Source of the DNA: Branchiostoma floridae
Taxonomy: Eukaryota; Chordata; Leptocardii; Amphioxiformes; Branchiostomatidae
DNA length: 64,000 nucleotides
Assembly: GCF_000003815.2 (NCBI RefSeq)
Contig: NC_049989.1
Span: 16,934,287-16,998,286, forward strand
Reading direction: 5' to 3'
The notes beneath the pieces are model-generated. The model ran no database searches and was not told the DNA's origin. It saw only the letters and a list, made by a program, of their open reading frames with translations. Position numbers and translations under genes: made by a program. This document shows positions 10,330 to 21,299 of this stretch, one piece after another. How positions within the stretch are numbered: the stretch's first letter is position 1; every line of letters begins with the position of its first letter.

Positions 10330-11490
10330 GTCCTCGAAATATAAGTTACACAAGCTCATATTAATGGTACACAATTACTTTTATGATGTTAACAAACAGC
10401 GTATCACGATTTGCTATTCACATTCTACCATTGGACAAGAGCATTGACGCGTAACGCAGTCCTCTGTGGCTGGTATCGATATCATAATGAACTCAGTTTG
10501 TATTGGCTTTGCACAATTTATAATCCAGAGACCTATATGGTTCAAATATACGGTCCAGTTGGTTGTGAAATTGTCATACCGTAAGTTCTAGCCTCAGCTG
10601 TAGACGCCTGATCCAAAATACACAAATATATAAAAAAAAAAAAACACTATACAACGAAACACTTATATCACACTATGCAAAATTAAGGCCAGCATAATGT
10701 AGTCCAAGTATTTGGTTTCTTAGTCTTAAAAGTTTACCGTACTCAATCCACGGTGAATCTTCTTTTTGCGTACTTTCTTTATCATTGATCTCTTAGTCAT
10801 AGTCTATAAAGTGACATCTAAACAAAATGTATCAACTCCATGTCGAAACACATCATTTTTTTATTGTGAGAAGTTAGAACAAAATGATGTGACACTTAGG
10901 TCTTTAGTACCATTCAGAAAACTCGTTTGAAATATTTTCAAAAAAGCTGCAATAGTGTATAAAAACTACGGCCTATGCTATGCCCAAAGAACTAGATATA
11001 GAAGAAAAAGGAACCGGTTGTGGTACGAAGAAATCTTTTCTGGAGTTGCAGTAGGGGCTGCAGTGTAGTTTTGAATGTGCATCGATACCCATCCAATTTT
11101 CCGTAGGTCAAATATGGGAATATCAAGTTACTAGTATTATACATTGTTGTAATGTTTTTTTTAGTAAGAAGATGTTTAATTTTTCCAACAATACCGATGG
11201 TTTTGATTGTGTTTTTATACTAGTAGTTTATTTACCTTTATACTATTATAATAAGTTTATTGCAAATTCTTGCCCGAGGGCTAATTTCTAAGTGACGAAA
11301 ATGACAGACAAATAAAGGTAAACAAAAAAAACGGTATAGTAAGCGACTATTCTCGTCTGAAGATGTAACTTATTGGGTTTGACGTCGTTTTCTGAGACAG
11401 TGGAAGCCGAAAGAGCCCATTATTTCTGTAATGAGAGGGTTTTGCGACATTAATAGGAAAGTACTCTTCTTTTTGTCTGTAAACGTGGAG
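10330..11490. other. AT-rich intergenic DNA
   Basis: No gene, RNA or clear repeat was recognised. There are several A and T homopolymers. Confidence 0.4.
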
Positions 11491-12155
11491 ATGTATTAGC
11501 ATTAACGGATAGTTTGCTTCAAACCAGGTTCCCTGTGGCTGTGCGGTGCCGGCGGCCGCCGGGACCGGCACATGTCGAGCCGCCACCGAGACTGCTGTCA
11601 GAGTTGGCCGGCTTGCGCTACCTTGTGCAGCTGGCACAGCTGCAGAGGATACTGTGGCAGCGGCGGATGTAGAAGAAGCCATGGTCTGTCCTGTAACCCA
11701 CACATATTATAGACAAAAAATTATTAGACAACTCAAGCATGTGCACATGTGGCGTCGAATTTACCAACAAACGAACACCCGAGAAATGCCTTAAAAATCG
11801 CAAAATTCGACTAAAATTCCACCAAAACCACCTCATGTAAGTAGCGTAAGCGAGGGAATGGCGCCAGGGTTTCTCGGTGTCTGAGACATCGTAGTAGTAC
11901 CAGGCGGTTGCGTGTAGGAAAACTCTCTGCCGCTCTGGAAAAGAAAGCAAGACGGGGAAAAAAGGAACGAGTCGGGACTTGCATCCGAGGCGTCCGCTCT
12001 TGGGGTTCCGTCTTCGTAAGTGAGGGTATGATATAGATTGGTCACATGTCTTGACTTCTCGCAAAATGAAATCTCGCGAGAATTCAACCCATTATGACGT
12101 CATTGGGAATCTGGATATGTATTAGCATTAACGGATAGTTTGCTTAAAACCAGGT
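11491..12155. repeat. 587-bp element flanked by 39-bp direct repeats
   Basis: The 39 bases at 11491-11529 recur at 12117-12155 with one mismatch; both begin ATGTATTAGCATTAACGG and end CCAGGT. The 587 bp between them match, over most of their length, a second copy at about 28183-28607. Shared landmarks are CCCTGTGGCTGTGCGGTGCC at one end, an interior CCTGTAACCCACA, and a GGGAATCT end. Both copies have GGxTTCCC-like inverted ends. On the minus strand each contains a possible acceptor (GTTACAG) followed by an ATG opening an Ala/Ser-rich frame (MASSTSAAATVSSAA here). The flanks may be an unusually long target duplication, a trace of unequal recombination, or split repeats of a tyrosine-recombinase element. 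Confidence 0.6.
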
Positions 12156-12277
12156 GATAACATTTTTTTTTAGTTCTCCATTAAATAGTTCTACTAGAGT
12201 TTCAAAATATTAGAAATAGTAGAGTAAGTTATCAATATTTATTCAGGTCAATGAAAGTAATTTCACCACACTAAACA

Positions 12278-12560
12278 AGTTGATAAGTTGATCAGACACT
12301 GCTGATACGCATGTCTAAAAAAACAAAATAATTGCACTACACTCAACATCTTTAAGTTGATAAGTACAGTGTTGATACACATGGAAAAAACTCACTACAC
12401 TCAACATCTTTGAGTTGATAAGTACAATGTCAATACACATGGAAAAAAATTAATACACTCAACATCTTTGAGTTGATAAGTTAACAATATTGATACACAA
12501 GTAAAATAAAACCCAGCAATTTAACCACACTCAACATCTTTAAGTTGATAAGAAACTGTT
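12278..12560. repeat. About 60-bp tandem repeat, 4-5 units
   Basis: The word CTCAACATCTTT(A/G)AGTTGATAAG recurs at 12342, 12400, 12459 and 12530 (spacings 58, 59 and 71), with a degraded unit before it. Within the unit, CAAC and GTTG form a small dyad. No coding content. Confidence 0.75.
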
Positions 12561-12804
12561 GATACACGTGATTCACGTATTCCCTGCATAACAAGCAACA
12601 GTCAACAATATCTCATCAACTTGTATCTATCTCATCCTGATATACACGTGTCTAATAAACACGTATATGTATTCATGGAGCCTGATCGGAAACACTTGCA
12701 ACCAATAATATGGAATGAACACTACGTGGTATTTGAATGCGAGAAAAAAACTAAAGCTAACATTCATGTGCCGATATGTATGTAAATGTTTTTTATGTTC
12801 AAAA

Positions 12805-13251
12805 CTAACACACGCTAGTGAACCAGGGTTTCTGCGCTATTTTTTTCAGGCATATACTTGCATCTGCACTACATGTATTACTAGTATTTAATTCGATGGA
12901 GTCCAGAGCACTTTTGGCTTGCGTACTCTTTTGGGTACTGGAGTATTCATCTAGAAGGCTCGCACCCTCTTCCCCCGCCACCTGAAGACAACCGGGCTGT
13001 CGGGGGCCGTGTCGGACTCGCCGTACTCTGACCCGGAATCGACGTACTAAATGACCCGGACTCCCTCTGGTACTCGTCCCGGTCGATTGGGGTCCGGGCT
13101 GTCGTGACGCGGGCTGTGGAGGTCGATGTAGTATGCCTTGAGACACCTGACTGCCCTGGTTCTGGTTGTCGGGTTTGTTGCCACAATCCGCGTGCCTCCG
13201 GGCTGTCATGGTTCGGACTGTCGGTGTCCTACTCTGACACCGGGCTGTCCC
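12805..13251 (-). pseudogene. Ser/Asp/Pro-rich tail region, frame broken
   Basis: This GC-rich stretch directly follows the NRF1-like exon at 13252-13430, after a single TAG in the same frame. Three overlapping minus-strand frames are open in turn. The most protein-like words are DSPNHDSPEARG in one frame and VDSGSEYGESDTAPDSP in another, so an acidic Ser-Pro-rich tail appears to have been scrambled by small indels. Alternatively it contains short introns that I cannot place. Confidence 0.35.
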
Positions 13252-13430
13252 CTACGCCCTCCGATGCTGTGATGTCGGGCGGCCAGACTGGAAGACCTTG
13301 TGGTCGGTCGTGTGGGGACCACTGCCCCCCAGCAGTCCGGGGTGTCCGCCGCGGAAGTACGTACTGGGGTCGTAGCCTGTCTCCATAATGGCGGACTTGA
13401 CAACGATCTGCAAGGCGCTTTGCCATTCGT
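13252..13430 (-). CDS. NRF1/ewg-like DNA-binding domain, second exon
   Basis: The exon follows an acceptor (GTTTCCACAG at 13431 and above). It reads EWQSALQIVVKSAIMETGYD then PSTYFRGG, which fits the last part of the NRF1 domain (W-x-x-A-L-R-x-I-V-K-x-x-x-x-x-x-G). The two bases at its start complete the codon left by the exon at 13911-14151, so both form one frame. A TAG ends the frame at 13252. NRF1, sea-urchin P3A2 and fly erect-wing bind GC-rich palindromic promoter sites as dimers. Whether this copy is an active regulator, a divergent paralogue or part of a mobile element is unknown. Confidence 0.55.
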
Positions 13431-13910
13431 CTGTGGAAACAGGCAGTAACATAGTTGTTGTTTTTGCAAGGAAATGCTGGACAATGATTATCCCCATATG
13501 AAATTTTAATCAATAGTAAATGTATCAATGCAGCCAAGCACGGCTGCAATGGTATAAACATGTCTATGCGCAATTGTTTGTAGCTAATAAACCATTAATT
13601 TATAACCCACCAAAGGATACCAGGAATATACAACAACAAAAATCCCTGGAATCGTTCATCTGGCAATTTTATTTGTACTGTTTACCCAAGGACTTTTTAT
13701 CTTCCTTGCTTTACCTAGTCACTTGAATATCAAAAGGGTCAATTCGGAGGGGGAAAACGGTTATATCAACAAGCCTGTTTCGTATGTACATTGGAACGTA
13801 TCAATGCATATATGGAGCCTGAAACGTTTCTTTGCAACCACACAACAGCAGATCATGGGGCAGATAGATAAGCCTCGATAAATTTGTTATTATAAAGGCG
13901 GAAAAGATTA

Positions 13911-14151
13911 CCGTCTTTGTACTCCTTTCCCTCTGGTTTCTTGCCAATGCCCTTGCTTCTGTCGATCGACGACCATGGCGAAACTCCATCCAGCCACCGG
14001 GTCGGTATCTTTTCCGGCTTGCCCCATCCCGGTTGGCCGCGCCCGCTGAACAGTACCTTCACGTAGCAGGGGTACAGTTTACGGAGCTGTGCGTTCGTGA
14101 GTCGATGCCACAGGACATCGGGCAGTGGAAGAAGGATGGTTGATTCACGTT
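13911..14151 (-). CDS. NRF1/ewg-like DNA-binding domain, first exon
   Basis: The exon lies between a pyrimidine-rich acceptor (CCCTCCCCCAG) and a donor (GACG|GTAATC). It encodes LWHRLTNAQLRKLYPCYVKV, then GRGQPGWGK, then TRWLDGVSPWSS. The order QLR, about 18 residues, GRGxPGWGK, a Trp, and PW is the signature of the NRF1/P3A2/erect-wing DNA-binding domain. The usual WWPExIPW is changed here to RWLDGVSPW, so one Trp of the pair is missing. The frame is intact and splices in phase to 13252-13430. The paralogue could be nuclear and promoter-binding; the upstream exons are uncertain. Confidence 0.65.
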
Positions 14152-14604
14152 CTGGGGGAGGGGGTAAAGGTGTAGAACATTATGATGGCTACATCATCTA
14201 CATACGTTTGATAAAACTGTTCACGCTAGCCTACTTCGCATACTGATTTTAGACAAATATTATGTCGCAAAGCTGCGAGAAATACTCAATCTAATGTATG
14301 TCACAGTTCCCTTTGTTACCTACAGTAAATTTCACTCGACAAACTCCACTAGCATTGAAGGAACTGAAACTATTGTAGTATAACATATATGTGTAGTACC
14401 AGACTGAACCTTCCGTTGTCTATACATTGTCATACATTGTCACTGATGCAATTAAACTACATATCACACATAATCTCAATCACTGTCACTATCCTCATCT
14501 TCAAATAAACGTATCCCACCTTCAACTTCATCTTCTCACTCGTCTTCTGACAACTCACCCCCCCCCCCATACCCCACTTCCCTCCGATACCCGACTTCCC
14601 TCCA

Positions 14605-14980
14605 CTACCCCACTTCCGTCCTGTACCTCACTTCCCTTCTGTGCTTCACTGTCATCTGCACCCCCTGCCCATCATCTAGGTATTCCTCCCCTACACACTT
14701 TGGCACAGCTCTTTTGCTAGGTTCGGTAGACCTTATCCTAGTGTATCTTGCGTGAGGTGTCTTCGCAATTAGGGCTTCCACCCTCTGCTGGCAGCGGTCG
14801 ATAATCCTGGTGAGTCTCTTGGACCGCCAGGATGGTCGCCTGACCACCCATGTCTTCTCCCTCTCCTCATCAGTTTAAAATTTCTAAATCAGACATGATG
14901 TCAGGCTTGGCGGCGCTCGGGTACTGCAGGTCTGCCGGACTGAGGAATCCCTGGCCAACCTTTCCCCTGAGGAACCTCAG
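14605..14980 (-). CDS. Exon-like block related to that at 4118-4486
   Basis: After an acceptor (TTTTTAG at 14981 and above) the frame reads LRFLRGKVGQGFLSPADLQ then KPDIMSDLE. A one-base slip then leads to WVVRRPSWRSKRLTRIIDRC and a tail with RAVPKCV, ending at 14605. The succession 'DxMS acidic word, xVR+xxW+S+K, helix, VPxxxPxW-like' parallels 4118-4486. Both belong to an unrecognised repeated gene type. The frameshift suggests decay or a missed short intron. Confidence 0.4.
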
Positions 14981-15899
14981 CTAAAAACAACAGAACAAAT
15001 GGTTTAGAACATTGGCATGAGTCATAGGTTTGGAATTGTGATAACCAGAAAGTCCTTCTAATCTGAGGACTATTATTAAATGATTAGCTTTGAGAAAATC
15101 TTAAATGGCTGGTGTAACAAGAATGCATTGTACTTTTAGTGGAAATCTTATCTTACTTGTTTGCAATTCTGTTTCAAAGAATGAAGTTTCTAAGTCTAAG
15201 AAAACGTTAGTCAGAAGTGGGCTGGTTACCGGTATCGCCAGACCGCTTTTTACCAGTACAACATCCAACAACCGATTCCAAAAACAGAAAGCAGTGAACA
15301 TTTTTTTTGACCGGCCGGAAGTTAAACAATTTCAAGAAATCTATTGTATTTAGACAATATCACATCCCACTATTGCTTTGGCCATGGAATGGGAAAATAG
15401 CCATGAAACAGAAAAGATTAGGCTACAATACATTCATGTTCATTGTATTGTGTAACTGTATGTTCCAATTAAGTGAACAATAAAATGCGCATAGTAACTA
15501 CTGCAATAAAGCACAGGGAAAATTTCACAATAAACGGCTGTACACAGTGACAAGGAAGTTTGTTGAATCATTGTCCATTCTGTCAGATATTTGCGACTCT
15601 ACTAACCACGAATCACATAAGGGCTCTAATCGCAACTAGCGGCCACCTTTGTCATTAGGAAAGTCGTAACCGCCTTGTTCGGTGCGTTGAGCCTATGAAG
15701 AAATAAGAGTAAACATCATTAATGATTTGTGAAGGGATATTATTGCTAGCTTGAGGAGTTTATTTTCTACTTTGTTAGTACGTACACACTCGGGTTATTG
15801 ATCTGTTTTAGACATTAGATTCAGCAACAATGCCTTCAATACAATAAGTATTGAAGTAAAATTATTATTAAAATGTTTAAAGTCACTCAACTAAATACA

Positions 15900-16586
15900 A
15901 CTTGAAAGATTTGCTATCCTGCAAAGTCCCGGATTCGGTGCACTCTCGTCTGAGTTTGCCAACAGCGCTAGCGTCTCTCGCAAAATGCTGTGTGCTGATT
16001 AGAAGACGTTGTCGACCGCTTTTTCGCGCACTGCAGGCTGAATCTGAAACAAACAAAATCTTTCAAATGTGTGATTTCTGTGCTTGACATTGTAGATCTT
16101 TGATTTTAATTTCAAAGGGACAGGACATCATAACAATGAAGTGTTACCTTTGTAGTTGTATACATTGTGTATTGTCTGTATGTCGACATTTTTGTTTATT
16201 ACATTGTAGATCTTTGATCTACGAAACGAAAATAATTGTTACATTTTCTACCTTATATCTTTTTTTTGGTGGTTGTTGTAGTTCTCGCCACGTCTGAGGA
16301 CCCCGGTCCTTTCCAAATTCAATACAGGTTACCTCGACATCTTTACTCTCTTCGCACACTCCCAGTACGTCACTCCTGTAGGTTCATCCAAACTATTTAG
16401 ATTATGCCTGAACAAATTAAACTGAAGTAAACACAAAACGTGCTACTGCTGTGAATTGCGCCTTATAGAATTTCTCAGTATTATTTGTAGTAATAAATTT
16501 CAAAACAGTAAATAGTCCATAGTAAATTACCTTCTCTTGACTGTGTAAGCGTAGCCCAGGCTGTCCGTCAGCCTGTCACGCCCTTT
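15900..16586 (-). pseudogene. FLYWCH-like zinc finger over three exon-like blocks
   Basis: Three minus-strand blocks with splice-like borders resemble successive parts of a FLYWCH finger. Block 16531-16586 gives KGRDRLTDSLGYAYTVKR, with donor GAAG|GTAATT. Block 16333-16375 gives VTYWECAKRVKMSR between ACAG and GAG|GTAACC. Block 15900-16043 gives ACSARKSGRQRLLISTQHF after TTTCAG. The F/Y, YWxC, C and H positions are where the family expects them. However, the frames that show the motif are each off by one base across both junctions, so the domain is either frameshifted or my exon limits are wrong. FLYWCH domains bind DNA and also occur in Mutator-like transposases. Confidence 0.4.
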
Positions 16587-16837
16587 CTCCCCCCCCCCCC
16601 CCTCCCCGCCTTTGGATGTGCGTGAAGGTGACGTCCCTCTGCTCTTCATCGCACCCATACAGTACCCCCAGAAAACAGCCAACATGTCCTCGAAAATGAA
16701 ATACAATCTATTAGAAATAAGGTACAGCGATAGAAGTGGGGCTCCCTATCCACCACATAACGGTGTAACTTGAATGCGTTACCGTGCAAAGTGAAGCTGG
16801 GGGCCTTGTCGAGTCGAAAGTACCAATGCATGTCTGC

Positions 16838-17542
16838 TCATCCTCTGCAAAGTTGTGCACAGCACCTCTCATAATCTCTTTCCCACAGACACAAAACAGG
16901 TGTCCTAACCTGATTGAAGACCAGGGGATTGAAGTGTGGCCTGTACCTAGAAAATAAGGACAAAGTGATACACTCCATATGGGGAAAAAAGCTGATTAAC
17001 CTCGGTTTTGGAGTGGTTTGTGAACTGATGTTACTTGCACTTGGCCTCTTTCCATTGGCCTCTTTTCTGCCTAAGATAAAACGCTTCACATTACCTCGCC
17101 CATCATCATTGGGCACAGCCGGGAAAAGTACCATTCCAGACAGATGGCATTCTCCCCAATGAGGTGAACGCCCTTCAGCTTGCTATGGCGACTGAGCTTG
17201 TTTGCAATGTGCATCAAGAATTTTTAAGCATTGGTCTTTATGTTAAGGCCAAAAAGGGAAGCCCGCTTTAAGTGGGTCTCTGTGTGACTCTGGACCAAAA
17301 GGAGCAGCATACTTACCTATGTAAGAATTGTTGATCGCCCGAAATCTGTTTTCTGCCATGGAAGAATCCCGCCGTTCCACAGAACAATCCTTTATGATGA
17401 AGTACTGCCTGTCTTCAACAGGATTTTGACAATGAAGAAATTTCCAATAGCCTTCTACAGATCTCAAGTATACCGGGCATGTGCAGGAATGATGTCTCAG
17501 TCGCTGTTTCCCGAAGTCAAAATGGCGTGATGGATGACACAT
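16838..17542 (-). CDS. Unrecognised coding-like region, paralogue at 20.7 kb
   Basis: The 99-codon frame 17243-17542 reads FGKQRLRHHSCTCPVYLRSV then EGYWKFLHCQNPVEDRQYF. The lower frame 16838-17134 reads HLSGMVLFPAVPNDDGRG then VKRFILGRKEANGKRP (upper part of the frame). The words are protein-like and low in simple sequence. A segment at 20693-20779 encodes a clear relative (FGQQRARHYSYTCPMHMRMV), so this is part of a duplicated gene or element. I cannot assign a family. Confidence 0.35.
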
Positions 17543-18272
17543 CTTAGATTTGGAGTTGTCCGAATCCTAATAAATTCTGAAATGGGGTTTTCTGCGGCAA
17601 ATTATAATAAACAGGTGTGTGGTCTCTCAATGAGTGTATGTACATTCTTCAGAGCCTTCAGTGGGTCAAGATTTTTGAGTTTCCAGGAAAAACTTGTTTC
17701 AGGAAGAGATGGTGAAGAAACATAATGTTGCGATCGTCTGCAGCCGAATGGCTGCAAGGGAGAACTCTGATAAGATCTCCTCTAGTTACAATTTTTATCA
17801 TCATCCGACCTATTAGCCGGGGGGGGGGGGGGCTTTTGCCCCCAGAGGCTTAGACTGATATGAAACAAAGTTGATTTTATTCAAATTGACTTTTGTCGTA
17901 CAGTCAAACCTTTCTTTTGTGCCTTTTTCGGACATGAATTCTTAAAATCAGTATTTGCTACAGTAGTTTTTTTTCTGTTTGCAGGTTTCAACTTTACCAC
18001 AATTTTGATTTGGTGCTGTGTTCTTTTAGCTCAATTTTGCCAATGAAGCCCTTGCTTCTCATCAATAAGTGTTTTCAATCACTGGTGCCATATGAAGTTT
18101 TAGGTTACTCAACTTCCAGGTCGGTTTTCCTGGTTGCCTTTCCTCATAATTATGTGCTAACAATTTTGTTCTAAAACGTGGTGAAGAGAATTCCATCCAT
18201 TGGTGATTCTATTCAATTTTCTAATCTTCTTCAACTGACTTCATCTTGTGTTCCACTATCCTACTGTCATGC

Positions 18273-18554
18273 TCATTTATTCTCAACCCTTTTACAGACG
18301 TGCATTTGAGGAATCTTGTAAATGAATCTGTTGACAGGGATGTCAACTTCTGGTTCCTTTGGGTCAGGCCACAGTTTTTGTTTCAGTTGGAAGTTTTCAC
18401 TTACAAGCTTGGCTGTGAACTGGTGTGGTGGCGAGTGTCCAGAAATGGCAGCAATTTCCATATCCATGACGTTCCGGAAGTCCCACATACTGGTCATTTG
18501 TGTAAGAAAGAAAGAAATGACATTATTCAATGTCTTAAATGACAAAGTTAACAT
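18273..18554 (-). CDS. Open frame, unrecognised
   Basis: This minus-strand frame of 93 codons contains MTSMWDFRNVMDMEIAAISG, then PPHQFTAKLVSENFQLKQKL and WPDPKEPEVDIPVNRF. It looks protein-like, with Pro/Trp words and no simple repeats, and could be an exon of the same minus-strand gene as 16.8-17.5 kb. No domain was recognised. Plus-strand frames over the same bases look like shadows. Confidence 0.3.
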   Translation of the reverse strand: MLTLSFKTLNNVISFFLTQMTSMWDFRNVMDMEIAAISGHSPPHQFTAKLVSENFQLKQKLWPDPKEPEVDIPVNRFIYKIPQMHVCKRVENK

Positions 18555-18778
18555 TTATCATCAGGAATCTGGAGATGTTTATGTGGCTGGGTATAAGTAC
18601 AGTCATTCTCAGAAGATAGATTTATACAAACTACATTCAAACATACTTAAGCTTCTATTTGCTGATTCCTAAATCATTATGAATGTTCATAACTTAAGAT
18701 GTGATAGATACGTGGAATTTTGCCAAGCAGTGAACTATAAACGAATCAAAATGAATGGTTGATAGCTTTTTGAAAGGC

Positions 18779-18997
18779 TCACAAGGAAGAGGGCAACACT
18801 AACGATTGAAAGTTACACACATTCTCTTGTTGTTTCATTGAGGTCTTGTTCATATATGTCATAGATGCTTTAATGTTAAGTACCTGCACTCTGGGTTTGG
18901 TGTGTGTGCCTTTGTCAGGTGTTGGAGCAGTTCTGGAATGGTTGATGGTAGCACAAGCCGCTTGAGAGCTATACGACGTCAAAGTTGTCGCAGGCAC
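18779..18997 (-). pseudogene. CR1/L2-type LINE 5' fragment
   Basis: The frame reads TLTSYSSQAACATINHSRTA then TPDKGTHTKPRVQVLNI, the linker and first strand just before the endonuclease domain in CR1/L2-like LINEs (compare THTKPVRTCVINFQSI at about 1.9 kb). The stretch 18955-19000 matches 32214-32262 closely (ATACGA(C/T)GTCAAAGTTG), so several copies of one family are present in the window. Confidence 0.5.
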
Positions 18998-19009
18998 TTT
19001 TACCCCCCC

Positions 19010-20600
19010 CCCCCCGTCCCAGTCTGGATAGGGTTAAAGGTTGTAGAAGTTGACTAACGCCCATTTTAACATCTCGTCGGGTTCGTGTCAGTATTGACTT
19101 TTTAGGCTGATCTATTAACTTGGACTTGAGAGAGAAATGTAGCATTGTTGGTAAAGGGAGTGGGATACTGTTGATTAAAGTGAAATAGATTGGAAATGAA
19201 GTGTCTCTAGGTAAGGTACATTTTACATTACGCTTTCAGTTATTTACTTAAACTTTGCTCTTATTGTGACCATTGGTTGTACGTTTAATGTTCTTAAACC
19301 TTAAAGTGTCAAAACTTGAATTTTAGCAGCCATTGTATGAGACATATAATAAAATGCATATATAAAATCAGTGACTCTCTAGGATGAGTTCACCATGGTC
19401 GTTATTATGTTGTCGTTATCAATCTCTGAAGGAGAAATTAAGGTAAACAGTATTTGCTGTCCATAAAAGACAACACCAAAAGAACGACCTTACAATACTC
19501 CTACTTTACATCAAAGGCAACTTGCCAAAAGCCATTATTTGTACACAACTATACATAGGTCGGTACCATGCTTCTTTTTGAATCCAAAGTGGTTGTTCGG
19601 GAAGAATAAGAAACCTTCAAGGCGTTCTAAGATTCAATGACTTTTGATAAAGGGCTGGCTATTGCGATAGGAGGGTAGTTGTCCTTGTTCGAAGCATGCT
19701 TAAGACAAACCGAACATATTGTAGTAGGACTAATCATATACATAAAATGCAATTTATATTCCAATCAGAGAGAATATTTGATTAAGTGTTCTACCCGATT
19801 CGTGTAAGACCGGTCTGAAATATAGGTATAGTTTGCTCAGGAGTGTGTCATGCACTTCAAGGTCCTGAACTGCAGTTTTCTCGTTCTCTGCCATAGTGGA
19901 AGTAATTGACACCACGCTGAAGCTGACGGGGATTTGGTCACGGAAAGGATGTATGTGGTTTGGTCTCCATAATTCCTTAGAGATGTTGTGTGATTTGCCA
20001 AGACGGCACTTCTTTATTATTACATGATGAAGAAACACGGCATTTGGCATGCATTACACAGTTGTATTTGACCGATCCTGTGCATTTGTATAGCACAGTT
20101 GCTGCATGTCCGCAGGAGGATGATTTCTTGCCTTGCACTGGCATCATGCAAGTGTTTATGTATAAGATCGAGCAGCGAAAAACGCATGCACGAGAACTAC
20201 AACAAATACAAAGGTTGACATTAAAATGGCTAAATGACAATCAACGGAGGAAAAGTAATAATTGCAGAGTTACAAAGAGAACGAATTAAAAACAAGATGA
20301 CGGCTGTACATACACACAGCTGGCTAATCAATCAGTCTTTGAAATGTAGTTAAACACGTGGTATAGAATTGGACAGTTTATGGATTGTGGGAGGGAGGGA
20401 TTACCAATTAGGAGTATGGTACATACGGTACAGTCAGAGGAATGGAGGGGGTCGAATAAGAGTATTTCTTTCAGGTTTAAACGGGCTATGGATTGAAACA
20501 TATGGGTCCTTTCAACATTATTAAGTGTAGTTGACAGCCCCCATGAAGGCTAGCTCATCCTATATCTCCTCCTCTGACATTGTGTGTGGCCGGGAGGGTA
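19010..20600. other. Intergenic DNA, nothing firm
   Basis: Overlapping short frames on both strands at 19.75-20.29 kb show no domain and no splice logic. A C run at 19003-19014 and AT-rich DNA make up the rest. Confidence 0.35.
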
Positions 20601-20692
20601 AGAGATGCTCTCTTGGATGTCATTAGTTTCACAATGATGAACGCCTGTCCATGTTTAATGCATGTTGTAGCTTTATTCATGTGGCGTCACGT

Positions 20693-20779
20693 CCAATAAT
20701 CGGTCACCATACGCATGTGCATTGGACATGTGTAGGAGTAGTGCCTCGCACGCTGCTGCCCAAACTGACGGAGTGGTTA
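20693..20779 (-). pseudogene. Paralogous segment of 17446-17537
   Basis: The minus strand reads FGQQRARHYSYTCPMHMRMV followed by TDYWT, matching FGKQRLRHHSCTCPVYLRSV then EGYWK at 17.5 kb. A stop interrupts shortly after. This is a decayed second copy of an unrecognised coding segment. Confidence 0.4.
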
Positions 20780-21299
20780 ATCCCTCTTAAAAAATCGTAG
20801 GACATTCCTGATATTACATATCCGACAGTCCTCCAGCTCTTTTTCTCCTTCTCCGCTAGCTTAGCATGCGCTTTGTGCAGTTCTATGCTTCTCGCTCCTC
20901 CGTCTTTGGCATATCCAGTTCGAACGTTCCGTTATGTTACGTTCACCGCTCTATTCAAATGTAGCTCTGACGAGATTATGACGCATATCCTGACCAGTAT
21001 CAACACGAACACTCAGTCTGTAAGAAAGTATCGATATCCGGACATTTTTAATTTGGTTATTTCCAAATTCATTACGTTTTCAGTGTCATACATGTGTTGT
21101 TAAACACTTGTTAAAAAGTATAAAGAATTCAATCACTGATAAATAATCTTCTGGTGCTAATTCATATTTCCCTTCTCAGTAATAATGAATAGGGTCTGTA
21201 TACATATTCAGAATATTTTCTTTGCCAGAACATTCTTAGATAGTTGCGTCAATCTAGTAAGAGTCTCAACCTGTACTTGTCTATAACTGCTTTAAGGGT

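Noticed and set aside
17820-17833. G homopolymer as a regulatory element
   Set aside because: Similar G or C runs occur near 16.6, 19.0, 29.8, 30.3, 32.3, 54.6 and 62.8 kb; these are simple-sequence tracts.
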